Of a stretch of DNA of 64,000 nt, positions 1-10,690 are shown one piece after another. The stretch covers positions 1 through 64,000 of the forward strand of contig JAYMGJ010000297.1 of assembly GCA_037178675.1 (NCBI GenBank), read 5' to 3'. The position numbers and the translations under genes were made by a program. Below the pieces are notes generated by a model that was not told the origin of the DNA, searched no databases, and saw nothing but the letters and a program-made list of their open reading frames with translations. How positions within the stretch are numbered: position 1 is the first letter of the stretch; every line of letters starts with the position of its first letter. The DNA is from Scleroderma bovista (lineage: Eukaryota > Basidiomycota > Agaricomycetes > Boletales > Sclerodermataceae).

Positions 1-338
1 AAGCGGTTTGTCGTAGGTGTTGTCCAGGCGGGTAATTTTTGCGTCCTTGGGGTGGAAGCGGGCTGCAATCTGTCGCGCTGTGCTTACTATTGATTGTCAA
101 TATCAATTTAATAGAGATGTCAATGCACTCACAATTCATGCCGCGGGGCAATTGAATTTACCTTTGTAAATTTCCAGGTCGGCCATCATTCTCAGCAAGT
201 GCCACCATTCCCCTACGATGGTGTCAGTGTAGGAAACTCCAACAAGGCCTAACTAACCTTCCATATCCTTGGGACATGTTGCAGGGAATCCGCTCCACCG
301 GGCCCGATTCCGCTTCCTCTTCCCTTTTCCCTTATCCA
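1..338. other. no gene recognised
   Basis: No supported gene is seen. The stretch contains the first (position 141) of the CCGCGG palindromes that are unusually dense up to about 5.55 kb. Confidence 0.5.
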
Positions 339-1027
339 CTAACCTACGATGTGCAATGGGCTCGTACCAACTACCCTTGGCAAGGAATTCTCAAAGAATC
401 TTTCCTCTGGGTTAGATCCGCTCTCAGTTGGCTCACCTGTCCCTGAGAAGAGTGGGGACCCAGCCATCGATGGTGATCCGTGGGGTGACTTTGAAGGGGT
501 GGACTGAACGGATGAAACTGACATTGGCGATGTCAGTGGTATGTATAATGCTGGCTGTGCAGGTGGAGTCCATCCTTCATTGTCCTTCGACGCGTCAGTA
601 TCGGAGGAGTCAGGTGATGTTGCGCGGATGGGTGTGATCGGCCGGGGTGATGAGTTTCCATCGGAGGTAGGGCTTGGGGACACTTCGGGAAAGGTTTGTG
701 ATGGCGGTAGAGGGGGAGGGATCCATCCCTGGCTATCCTCTGAGGTGTCGGTTGTCGGATGATGAGTCAGACGATGTTTGAGGCGATGGGTGTGCTGGCG
801 ACATCCCCGCGGTCGGGTGTTGATGTGGGTGGGAATGCAGGAGGGTCCCACTCGGGACTTGGCAACACCCCTGGTTCAGCCCAGATGTCAGACCTCGCAC
901 CCACAGGTGATTCAAGCATGGGGAACGAACCTTCATCCACTTCAATAGACATCGGGTCTGCCGCGGGTGGAGGGGGAGGTTCATCGGGTGGACACCACCC
1001 AGTGCTATTATCACTTGCTGTAAACAT
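339..1027 (-). pseudogene. proline-rich disordered protein with repeated GW-PP motifs, probably broken
   Basis: Two overlapping minus-strand frames (1027-767 and 851-339) both encode Pro/Ser/Asp-rich, apparently disordered sequence. They carry the same short motif three times: SDNSTGWCPPD in the first frame, then DTSEDSQGWIPPP and DASKDNEGWTPPA in the second. The shared motif across the frame change suggests one gene that has lost frame around 770-800, or an unrecognised intron there. The second frame stops at 339. No domain family is recognised. The acidic, small-residue context around Gly-Trp recalls Argonaute-binding GW hooks, but that is only a resemblance. No upstream exon or start was resolved. 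This could also be simple low-complexity DNA read by chance, although the motif repetition argues for coding origin. Confidence 0.35.
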
Positions 1028-2100
1028 AAAATGAGTACTGTTAAAGTGTACATGAAGGATACATACATGTTCTGCTCAGAGACCGTCTTTTTGGAGGTGT
1101 CCACCCTGGGCTACCAAATAAACCTGCCCAAAATCAATCTCAAATGCCAAAGACAGTTCCAATATAACAATTTACAGGCTTGGCTGCTCCATCATCGATA
1201 AAGTCTAACATTCCTAGCTTGGTCGGTCATGGTTGGGTGGTTGTGTATGAAATAAAGAGAAGGCTGGCAAGGGCTTGGTGTTCACAGGGCCGGCGATCAT
1301 ATATGTTCGGGGTCGAATGCTTACATAAGATATTTCCCACCATTAAGACATCTGGAATCTAGGGTGGAATTCGGGTGTACTATATATCACTCTCAATGGA
1401 TTGCAATTGTTCTATCTTTTTTGTAGAAATGTGTTAGGTATGAACAAGCCTAATTGTAGCGCTGTAGGTCAGTATTTGCTGATAACAATAGACAATGAAA
1501 CAGGTTTAGCACACCCGCGGTCATTGTTCCGTCACTAGACATTGCGGGTATACTTTTCTATGCTTTCCAAGAAAGCAGAGAAAATTTCACACATTATATT
1601 TGTAGTGGACTCAGGTGTCCAGCCTACATTTCAACATTTACCCGACGAAAATGCCTTCCGATTGTGTTTACCTTCCGCGGCTATTTTATCCAATAAGGGT
1701 TAGTGTGAATAATGTCGCTTGCACTAGCTATGCAATCACAATATGCAATCACAATTGTACAAGCATTGCTGTGTGTGGTCTATTTGATACTAATACTGCA
1801 CCCATTATACTGTTAAATCTAAAATACTGTATGTTACCATGGTGGGTTCCCTTCAAAAATCCTATGAGACCTTCAATTCCATTTATACCTCGGTGATTAA
1901 ATTTACACGTTGATGTTGGTGCCTGACTAGCTAAACGGAGATTATTAGCACGTGGCTTGGCGCCTGATGACATACCAATGGTCAGTCTGGGTGTGTGACA
2001 TCTGCTGACCTAATCATAATAAATGTTCAACAGTAGCCGGCGCGGTCTTCCACACCGCAAACTTGTTTTCCTCTCTCACTCATCTCACTCCTACAAAACT
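1028..2100. other. AT-rich intergenic stretch upstream of the Zn2Cys6 gene
   Basis: No gene was recognised. The open frames here are short and lack domain-like composition. Two CCGCGG palindromes occur (1515 and 1675). The 100 bases before 2101 are C/T-rich, as is common before basidiomycete starts. Confidence 0.5.
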
Positions 2101-4092
2101 ATGTCCACCCAACAATCCGAAATCCAAGTCCCATCCCCATCCAACGTTCCCGAAGACTTCGGAACACCCATGACCCCTGGAGAAGTTATCACAGATGCCA
2201 CCAGCATTATTACCGGCAGAGTAGCAGCTATTAAGAAAACGAAGGATACTGCGTCATGGCTGGAGGTCCATCGCAATGTCTGGGCCCAACTGGTGAGTCC
2301 AATATTCAACATAGTTCAATGCCACTAACAACCGTCAGAACCACGTCAGAGAGGTGGTGGGGAACTTACCCCGCGGTTTCAGCATTCCCCCCATGCTCAT
2401 GGCCCTTGATCGCGACCTGGAAGATCCATCCGAGGGTATTACAATGTGGCCAAAGTGGCCCCAAATGCTCCAATCCCCTGCAGACAGTGTCTCCGACCAT
2501 CCGTGGTGCAACCGCGGTGAAAATATTCTGGAACCGAGCAATGAAGGCAGGGTGGATGGTGAGCAGGCAGAGATGCAGAGGGTTGATAAGGGAAAGCAAA
2601 GGGCATATGAGGTGAGTAGCTATGAGGTCAGCCCATCCGAGCCAGTTGGTGCAGAGGAGGCAAGAAGTCGTCGCCGTGGATGTGAGCAGACTCGGGGACG
2701 TAGCCAATCCCGTCTCCCTCGTAAACGCGTCAAGTCCGCCCCCATTGTCGACAGCGATGACGAAGACACTGCGAAGCCTACCTGCCGCGGTGTAACCAAG
2801 ACCTACGACCTTCACCATCCCCCTCCCGACTTCCCAATCCTTCCCGCCGCCAATCGATGTGACCACTGCGCCCGTCGGATGTTACCCTGTGCCAGGAAGG
2901 AGGATCGTGCATGCTTCCAATGCAACAAGGGGAAGCATGGGTGCAGCTTGTCACTCAAGCGCGTCAGGTCGCGATCGCAGTCCCGTGCACCAGCTACACA
3001 GACAAGCCAACCCGACCCCGCCCCATCACCAGTACTTACTGCTGCCCCAACCCGTACCAACCCTCCCCATTCCGCTCGCAAACGCAAAGCCAAAAGTCCC
3101 GCGCCCATGGATGTCCCCTCTCCACGTCCAGCAGCCACAGCTGGACCTTCCACACTTGGCCCATCAAGGGGCAGACGTGAAAGTAGGTTAAATATTTCCT
3201 TTGCTCCGTTCTGCTGCAAATCTAAACAGAATTTGATGGAGTGCTGATAGTGCAACCGCAATGGCTTTCAAAATCAAGTGACCGCGGTACAAGCACCAAA
3301 CACAGTGAACATACGACCACGGCGACGACTACAAGCGCCTGCAGCGAATGTTCGGACTTGAAGGAGAAGCTGGGCGATGTGACACGTAGGCTGGAGGCGC
3401 AAGAGGTTCAAATGGACACTCTTCGCCAGCTCATGGAGAGTCTGAGGTCAGGTACGCTGATTGTCCATCCAGAACTGCCCCCTCCCCCTTCCATGCAGAC
3501 TTCCACCCCACTTGGAAGTCCTGCATCGATTTTCCGTGCGCCCTCGCCTGCTGCATGCTCCCCCGACGTCCCTCCTGCAGACCATGGACCGGATCCCACA
3601 CTGCCTGCGGTTGCAAGCATGGAATCGCCCCCACAGCCGCCTGCATCATCTTTGCCTGATGCGTCCACCACCATCGCGATCCATGTGGGATCCATTGCCC
3701 CCAACCTCTTGAACACTCTCTGGGGTCCAACCGCGGTAGAAGACAGACATCCGCCTCGGTCTCCCAGCCCTGCTGGCGATGACCATGTGCCTCCATCACG
3801 CCCCCCTCCCTTCATCATCTCCACAGATGATGCAATGGCTGTGGATGAAGCCAGGGATTCTGTCCCCACCACCACGGTAAGTCCTATTGATTCACCCATG
3901 GTTCGCTACTTACATCCCCTGTAGTCTCCCAACGTTACAGAAGGTGATGGAATGCCTCTGGATCCCCAAGCGATTCCTCCCCCCATCATCATCATAAGTC
4001 CCGCCAATGTCCCCGATAACTCAGTTCCCGCACCCGCGGTTTCAGATGAGGGATGTGTAGGCGCTGTGGAAGGGAATAAAATGGACATTTAA
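2101..4092 (+). CDS. Zn2Cys6 (binuclear zinc cluster) protein with coiled coil
   Basis: Four exons can be joined without a frame break (2101-2292, 2339-3182, 3230-3876, 3925-4092), giving about 616 aa. All introns have GT-AG ends and are about 46-48 nt. A cysteine block starting near residue 238 has spacing C-x2-C-x6-C-x7-C-x2-C-x6-C, which is the fungal Zn2Cys6 DNA-binding signature. It is preceded by basic serine/arginine-rich sequence. A heptad-like stretch follows around residues 384-417 (LKEKLGDVTRRLEAQ), as expected for a dimerising coiled coil. The remainder is Pro/Ser-rich. The likely role is a nuclear DNA-binding regulator; no target or pathway can be named. Unusually, the cluster lies mid-protein rather than at the N-terminus. 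The gene itself contains six CCGCGG palindromes. Expanded families of such genes exist in ectomycorrhizal Agaricomycetes, so it may be a duplicated lineage-specific protein. Confidence 0.75.
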
Positions 4093-5040
4093 TATTTTTT
4101 TTATCTCCATTCATACATTGTTTTTGCACAGACTATTTGCTTTATTCATACATCTTTGTACTTTCTTTTTTACAACATTTCTTTTTGCCACCAGACATTG
4201 TTTTTTCGGTTCACATGTATTAAATTCTTTTTTGACCTTTACTTTATGAATGCAATTTGTTTGTTTCACCCAAAAATATTCTACCCCCGATTGTGCACAG
4301 ATGCTGTTAATTATTTAGCAGCCCTGGTATGCCAACTGAGTCCTGCCCACTTATCACCAGGGGTCCAGTAATTCGTCGTAAATAATTTCATTTGAATGGT
4401 ACATTTCACTGAATTGTGTGTGGTACTATCTACCCTGCATGAGCTGTCACCACCGTGGATTGTGCCACTTTTGTGGTGTCATTCTACTACCCAACAGTAG
4501 CTACCACGGTTGCATCGGTGTACTGCATAACCCATCTATGACCCCAATAATGCAATCAAATTATATTTTCCATTTCATGTTAATATATGCCTCCCATGGT
4601 GGTCACTGCGGTTGATACTTTTGTTCCGGTGGAAATGTTGCCGCGGTTAATACTTTTCCACTTGATACTATGTCACCATTCATAGTCCTTGAATAATTAC
4701 CATGCACAGAGCGATCCAACAACCCTAGTGTTAGTTTTTATTTAATACTTCCTTTATATAGGATAAACCTATATACCAGTCATCATTTAATATACCTGCG
4801 GTCACTATGTATTTTTGTTCCCACAGTAATAGGTGTGTTACTGACATCAAATACCAATAAGTCACCTATATGCTGCAGCATGTCCTCTTTCCAAACATTG
4901 GTTCCATCCTGTTTCATACGCTAGTGGTCCCTAAACCTAACCCCCGGTAGTTGAATTAATCCCACGGCAGTTTCCATTACCTATTGTAATTACATCCCTG
5001 CAGCAGTTCCCCTTACCTATTGTAGTTATTACACCCCCCG
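4093..5040. other. AT-rich intergenic DNA with scattered CGGT motifs
   Basis: No gene was recognised. Short motifs such as CCACGGT, CTGCGGT and CCGCGGT recur every 50-100 bases. This looks like degraded copies of the short repeat that is clearest at 5.34-5.59 kb. Confidence 0.5.
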
Positions 5041-6012
5041 TGGTAGTCACACTTCACCCGCGGTAGTGACTGCTTATTTGAAATAGCTATTACCATGGTG
5101 CCATTAGCGTAGTGGTGTCCCTTGTGTTGGACTGATTTGAACATGCTCACCTATATACCTATATTATAAAATCATGGGTCATACCTACTGCGCCATTATT
5201 ATAACTGACCATGGTTCTAGCATAGTCCTGTTCTGTGTTGTACTGATTAGCCGATTTTTATTCTGGTGTGGTTGTATGCATCAGCCTAAGGAGGTGCATG
5301 TGGTTTACATTATCACACAATATGGAATTATACCTGCCTGCAATCATTACACATACCAAGGGTAGTGACAACCAACCCGCGGTAGTAACGAGCAAGCCGC
5401 GGTAGTGATGACCAAGCCACGGTAGTGATGACCAACCCCTCGTAGTGATTACCAACCTAGTGATTATTAACCCGCGGTAGTGACCCATACCCCGTGGATG
5501 TGATGACCAACCCCTCATAGTGATTACCAACCTAGTGATTATTAACCGCGGTAGTGATTACCACCCCGTGGTAGTGACACTTTACCTGCGGTAGGAACAC
5601 CCCTGATTATTGACAATAATCCCGGGGTAATTACCACGGTGCCATTTGTGTATTGGTGCCCCCTGCTACTCTGATTTGGTTTAGCTCACCTATACACCTA
5701 CATGATAATACAATATGGGCTTGTCCAATGACATGAATGAAAGGCAGGCCTGGGCCCACCCGAATGATATAGTGAGCACAAATTATGTGCTCCCATTAAT
5801 TTCCATGACAATATTTAATTTGACCCATTCACCCTCCCCTTAATTGACAATCTAGCCCACCCATATTACATTGTGATAATATCTAAGTAGGTAGCCCATC
5901 CGTGGCAATCGATAACAAATTATTCCTGGGCTACCATCCGCTGGTCCGTGACACTCGGCCGATTTTCACCTTCGGGTGGCTGTGTAAGACAGCCTAAGTA
6001 GGTGCATGGGGT
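5040..6012. repeat. imperfect direct duplication, about 540-700 bp apart
   Basis: The segment from about 5088 (starting near taccatggtgccattagcg) to 5302 reappears, diverged, from about 5629 (taccacggtgccatttgtg) to 6010. Matching blocks include the 'ctcacctatacacctac' block (about 5148 and 5686) and 'agcctaagTaggtgcatg'-like blocks (about 5284 and 5991). No coding sequence is seen. Confidence 0.6.
5340..5590. repeat. degenerate minisatellite, unit about 20-40 bp containing CCGCGGTAGTGA
   Basis: Successive units share the core ccgcggtagtgatgaccaac with substitutions (ccacggtag, ccgtggtag, cctcgtag). About nine units are recognisable. Confidence 0.7.
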
Positions 6013-6048
6013 CGTTGGTGACCGCTTGGATTCAACGACAAGGACGAC

Positions 6049-6600
6049 GTGTGTTGATCCCTTGCGTAGGTTCCGGTCAAGGTGATAGAGACGGAGACAG
6101 GCAGAGACTGGAGTAGTGACTAAGTTGATTTCAGACTGAGGTCTACAAGGTAAACTAGAGGGTACTTATACTAAGTAGAAACTAGGGTCGAGTACATACG
6201 GTGACAAGTAAACAACCTAATAGCGGACAAGGGATGACCGGAGTTAGGACTAGGTCAGGTCCGGTGAAAATAAAGTCAGGACCGGGTAAAATAAATCAGG
6301 TCCGGTGAAAAAGCTACAAGGTATAGGATATATCGAGTTCATGGAGAACTCACGTCAAGGCAGGGTAGACGGCGAGGTGTAGTAAGAGCGAATGGAGTAT
6401 AGACCAAGGGTCGTAGTTAGCGGAAGGTTATCTGCGTGACCGTGACCGGAGTAACTGAGAACGACCGGAGTTGAGCTATGGGGCTGCAATGCGACCAGAG
6501 TAACCGGATAGGATCCGGAGTTGGACATGGTCGTAACACCCAACTGGGGTATGGTATCAGGAAGACTTTCTAGGTAAAGGCAGAGGAGATCTACCTTCAC
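6049..6600 (+). mobile_element. possible LTR-retrotransposon relic (LTR end plus primer-binding-site-like sequence)
   Basis: A dinucleotide ...gtaaca around 6531-6537 is followed within 15-20 bases by tatggtatcag. This resembles the TGGTATCAG start of the initiator-tRNA primer-binding site that follows the 5' LTR of many fungal Ty3/Gypsy elements. The upstream 450 bases contain three copies of tcaggtccggtgaaaa or close variants (about 6255-6315). No gag or pol coding sequence follows, and the second LTR was not found. If real, this is a fragment. Confidence 0.3.
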
Positions 6601-7604
6601 CCTGGTTGAAGTGTCCATAGTGTTCAGTTATGACTCTAGAGTCTATGAGCCAAAAGTTTTGTACAGTGTCTTGCACCCCATGCCTGTCAACTAGTCATAA
6701 TCCATCTGTCATACATGTCATGGGGTTTACTATGGTCTGATCTGTCATTGGAGGCTGGTGACCCTAATTAACACAAATTCACAGTGGGTCTCTGAGTCCC
6801 CAAATTCACTGTGCTAATCAGCGCTAATCAGCCTCGCTAATTAGCAAGTGCTAATTAGCAGTTCCTAATTCACGGTACACTAGTTCCCACAGGCCAGCCG
6901 GGCAAGAACGTCCCTTTCGGGAGCGCGCCAGCACTTTTCTCGTCCCCGTGCAGCACCACACTGGTACTAGCCAGTGTGGATCCTCTCTTGCCATACCACT
7001 GAGGGTATCCGACAAGTGGCACAGAGGCAGTGATGGTGTTGGTGTTGGTGTCATCACGGTTATAGTCTCAATGTTATTCTCATTACAGGCAGTGGTATGG
7101 CATCATTGTGGTCATGGTGATCTATCAGCTTGGTTGTTGTTTGTGGTAGTCCGACGTTGGTTGTGGTGATGATCCCAGCATTGGTTGCCATCGTGGTTGT
7201 GACAGTCAACATTGGTGGTGGATGCATGGTCATCATTGGCGCTGATGATGGTCATCACTGTTGTTATTGCTAGTTGTGGTTGTCGTGGTTGTCAACACTG
7301 GCGTTGGCGGCACCTGTTCTCGTCATCGTCCTTGTTGTCAACAATAGCACGGCGTCGTGTCTTTGTCAACACTAGTCACAACATGTCACACAGATGTCAC
7401 ATAGGCGTGACAAAAGCCTTGTGCATAAATGACCTAATGCATAAACTTTTGGCGGTCCCATTGGGATGCGTTATGAGGTAGTCTACTGTATTCTGGTAAT
7501 CTGGTACAACTTTGCCTATCTTGAAACTTCCTAAATGTTATACATAGCAAGGTAGATGTTACACAATCTCCACTGCCAAAAAGCAAGTCATCCTGGATTC
7601 CTTA
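6600..7604. other. non-coding stretch with GCTAATYAGC palindromes and GT-rich sequence
   Basis: No gene is supported. At about 6810-6861 the palindrome GCTAATYAGC occurs four times in a row with short spacers. From about 7030 to 7330 the plus strand is rich in TTGGTG and GTTGTGG. This is loosely similar in composition to the left arm of the fold-back element at 10.9 kb. Confidence 0.4.
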
Positions 7605-8127
7605 TTAGGTGGACCTTTTGGGCCTACCCCCACCCAAAGTTCCAGAACTACTAGAACTACTACTGCCCCCTGAACTAGGACCAGGCGTCTCAGTCGGGGC
7701 TCCACTGGTCGTAGTACTCTGCTGAACACCTTCAGCAAAGGGAGTTTTGCTCGTGATATTTGTCGTATCGGATGTGGCCGCGGGTGTCGCGGTACTGGGT
7801 GTGGTTGAGGGCAAAGCCCCTTTGGTGTCGGCCGGTATTTTATCACTGCTGGCTCCGACAACGCTTCCAACCACCACAGCGATGATGATTACGGTGGCGA
7901 CAGCGACAAGAATGATGATCATTCCCTTAGGTGTGCGCCAAAATGGCCGCTTTGCCACAGGGGTAGACACGCCACCCAACTCCGCTGGCGCGAAGTTATC
8001 TTTTGAGATATTCTCTGGGATAGCAGCGAGTGAAATAGTCGGGACTGAGGGGGGAAGGAAGGAATAGGGAGGTGCTGGCGTGGCAGGGATGCGAACGGAT
8101 TGCGAACGTTGTGGCCAGTCGCCTTGT
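7605..8127 (-). CDS. possible single-pass membrane protein (partial or decayed)
   Basis: The minus-strand frame is open from about 8127 to the stop at 7605. It reads proline-rich N-terminal sequence, then KRPFWRTPKG, then a strongly hydrophobic segment (MIIILVAVATVIIIAVVVG, genomic about 7930-7874). A Ser/Thr/Gly-rich tail ending SSSSSSSGTLGGG follows. This topology, a short cytosolic region, one transmembrane helix and a low-complexity exterior, is common in basidiomycete surface proteins. The only ATG near the start of the frame is internal (7979), and an upstream exon joining near 8130 at a possible AG acceptor could not be proved. There is no recognisable extracellular domain, so it may be truncated. 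No function is assigned. Confidence 0.4.
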
Positions 8128-8130
8128 AGC

Positions 8131-9714
8131 TCAGCATCGTACCTTCCCTACCCATGTTCCATCGGTATTTGCAGTGGATGGCGGAGCGGAAAACGACCAG
8201 TGGACAATCATTGCGTTAGTACTATGGAACCTTCGCAGGAAAATAAGACTGTCATGCCCACTTGTAAGTGCGACTGGGTTGCACAAGGAGCTTCGAGGAT
8301 GAGAATCTGGTTATCAGATTTCGGCATCATGCTGCCAAGATATCCTTGGTGTTGTCTTGGACCAGGATTAGAGGAATAGATACAGTCACGAGGCAACAAT
8401 AGATGGTGATGGACGTTGGTTCACAAAAAATGTTGGCGCTCGTACAGCCCAACGAGATAGTCACGCTGCATGATGCTCCAGGCCGTCGCTAGTGCCTGAC
8501 TGCAATGACCGGTCCCTTGACTGTACATGACAGACCACCAATCTGCTGCACACAGATGCGCCGGCCAGGCTATTCATAAGCGTAGTTGAACTTTGTCCCT
8601 ACAACGGGCCCGGGGATACGTGGTAGAAGGCTGATAAATTGCAACTCACAGTCACCGACATGCAATAGCCCCTTTTCTCTTGGAATGTGGCATTGGGCCT
8701 TCTTGGCAAAATCACTACTAGTAGTGCTTAGCTTCAAACTCCGTTTGCGAGAGACGCCCGAATCTTCGTACAGCAAATCGCATTTGGGAGTGGACAACTG
8801 GCAGTCACGATGATTGTACGTCGTTCCATCCTGATAGTTCTAGGCATTTCTGACAAAGTCACATCCGCCCTCACGTTCACTCAATGAACGTGAGGACGGA
8901 TGTGACTTTTATCAATGTGTGCCGTCGGGGTGATGAACATGAATATTACATATAGAGGGAATTGCGACCTCACAACTTGTTTTCGTCATATCGAGGCCTT
9001 GTTTTATTATCCCGCATGTATCCCGGATGAACTAAGCCCGATCGAGCCCGTCCCGAGCACTTGATATTCCTCCCCTTTCCCCACTGGTAGCTTGGATTTT
9101 CTCTCGTAGGGAAATTGTCCCTAACAAGCCACTTCCGACGACGGGGGCGTCCTTGGCCACTAAATCGTCGGCAGAATCGACTGTTCACCTAGTACTTCTG
9201 GTGAGTCCATAGATGTTGCAGCGGACGAATTATCAATGGGATTTATCTGCTGAGGAACCGTGATTCAATAGAGATCCCTTTTACAAGCACCCAGCTGGCG
9301 TTCTCAGGTTCGAGTGTGAGAGGGCTGGGCGTGTTGAAGAACACGAGTGCTGACCTTGCGTTGGTTTCACGTTCATCCATCATCGCATAGACACACGCCT
9401 GTCAACGAAGGTAGATGGTTTATCTTGGCAGACATCTTGGTGCTCTGCCTTATCCACTCGGTGCGATCTTTGTCCCATAATGCGTCCACATCGCAAATCG
9501 TCCCATCACCAGCCGAAAGATCTGCGGTGAGGCGGTTCGACACAGTGAGTACATACCAGCGCGGTGCAATCGTTTCCACAAACTGTCACTTGAGAGAAGA
9601 TTTACATCACTGGGACTGAATTTTTCCGATAATGCTGTATATGCACTTTGCAATAAGTACTGTGTCTAACATGTGACTATCTGACAAGGATAGTCATGCA
9701 TGGCCTTATAAGTC
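8131..9714. other. intergenic stretch, scattered short ORFs only
   Basis: Several 60-90 codon frames exist on both strands (for example 8570-8797 minus), but none could be joined into a convincing gene. The most notable structure is the hairpin at 8855-8909. The stretch may hold a decayed gene. Confidence 0.4.
8855..8909. repeat. 25-bp inverted repeat with 5-base loop
   Basis: The left arm 8855-8879 and right arm 8885-8909 are reverse complements with a single mismatch. The loop is ctcaa. The arm begins AAAGTCACATCC. Either strand would fold into a very stable hairpin. Confidence 0.9.
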
Positions 9715-10160
9715 TTTATAAGGCTTTAAGCTTCACACAAGATTTCTAGGTAATGGTAACCTAACACATTATGATAGGCATGGTAATACACAAACTATCA
9801 GTTCTGTAAGCCCATTCAGTCTATGTCAGATAACACTTGATCACACTTCTCATGTCCTTAAACAAGGACATGATTTATCAGATTGGCTGAACCCTGTATT
9901 GATCATAAGTTGGATAATGTTATATATGGTTGTATAAGGCTTTGAGCTTGACACAAAAATTATAGGTGATGGCAACCTAACACATTATGATAGGCATGGT
10001 AATACACAAACTATAAGTTCTGTATGTCCATTCATTTCATGTCAGATAACACTTTGACCACACTTCTCATGAGTTTAAACAGGGACATGATTTATCAGAT
10101 TGGTTGAATTGCATGAGTTGGATAATGTCACATATGGCTGTATAAGGCTTTCAACATGAA
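9715..10160. repeat. tandem repeat, period about 210 bp, two copies plus a stub
   Basis: Copy 1 runs about 9715-9932 and copy 2 about 9933-10140. A third stub begins tgtataaggcttt at 10139. Blocks such as aacctaacacattatgatag (9763 and about 9980) and tgatttatcagattgg (about 9870 and 10090) are nearly identical. The unit is AT-rich with no coding potential. Confidence 0.85.
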
Positions 10161-10690
10161 GTTTATGGACTTTGTTGTAACAAGCATAAAATACCACTAT
10201 TTATTAATTATGTAATTGCTAACCACTGTGGCTCAGATTTTCAGAGATAAAGTTTAGTGACTTACCTCATGCAATTACCATATGAGATAAACAATAGCAA
10301 CTTAGCTGATCCGGTGAAATGCAACTTACCTAACCCTGATCCAATGAAATGTAACTTACCTGACCCTGCTCCAACCCGATTCAGCTTCAACTCGAAGATC
10401 GAAGTCACAGACAAGAGTGAAGAACCTAAACAGTTCCTTCCAGGAGGGTTTATATATAACATGGGTACTGTACAGTTCTTACTGATCATTTCCCGCGCTT
10501 TGACCATTTCTACTTTAGGGTACATTTGCAAATTCAGTACACCTGCCGGTCACACTCGACAGCACCTTGGACAATGGTGGGGATACGGTTGTTGTCATCG
10601 CTGGACAACAGGCTGGTGGATGGCCGTCGTCATCATCAGTTGACAGTGCACACAGTGAAGATAACTGCCCGCATCAAGAGGGCAATTCAA
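10161..10690. other. intergenic, with a short duplicated 30-mer
   Basis: No gene was recognised. At about 10310-10375 a segment with the core ccaatgaaatgtaacttacc is tandemly duplicated with substitutions. Confidence 0.4.

Larger units (their letters stand above)
141..5551. repeat. dense field of CCGCGG palindromes (17 sites)
   Basis: CCGCGG begins at 141, 807, 961, 1515, 1675, 2371, 2512, 2785, 3282, 3731, 4034, 4641, 5058, 5377, 5397, 5472 and 5546. Four sites extend to the 8-mer palindrome ACCGCGGT (2511, 3281, 3730, 5545). In the other 58 kb only about six were noticed by eye. Decayed versions (CCACGG, CCGTGG, CTGCGG followed by TAGT) are common from 4.4 to 5.6 kb. The motif is present in exons as well as non-coding DNA. 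Confidence 0.85.

Noticed and set aside
2366..3261. Minus-strand ORFs opposite the Zn2Cys6 gene
   Set aside because: The plus strand has a zinc cluster, coiled coil and clean splice joins; the minus frames do not.
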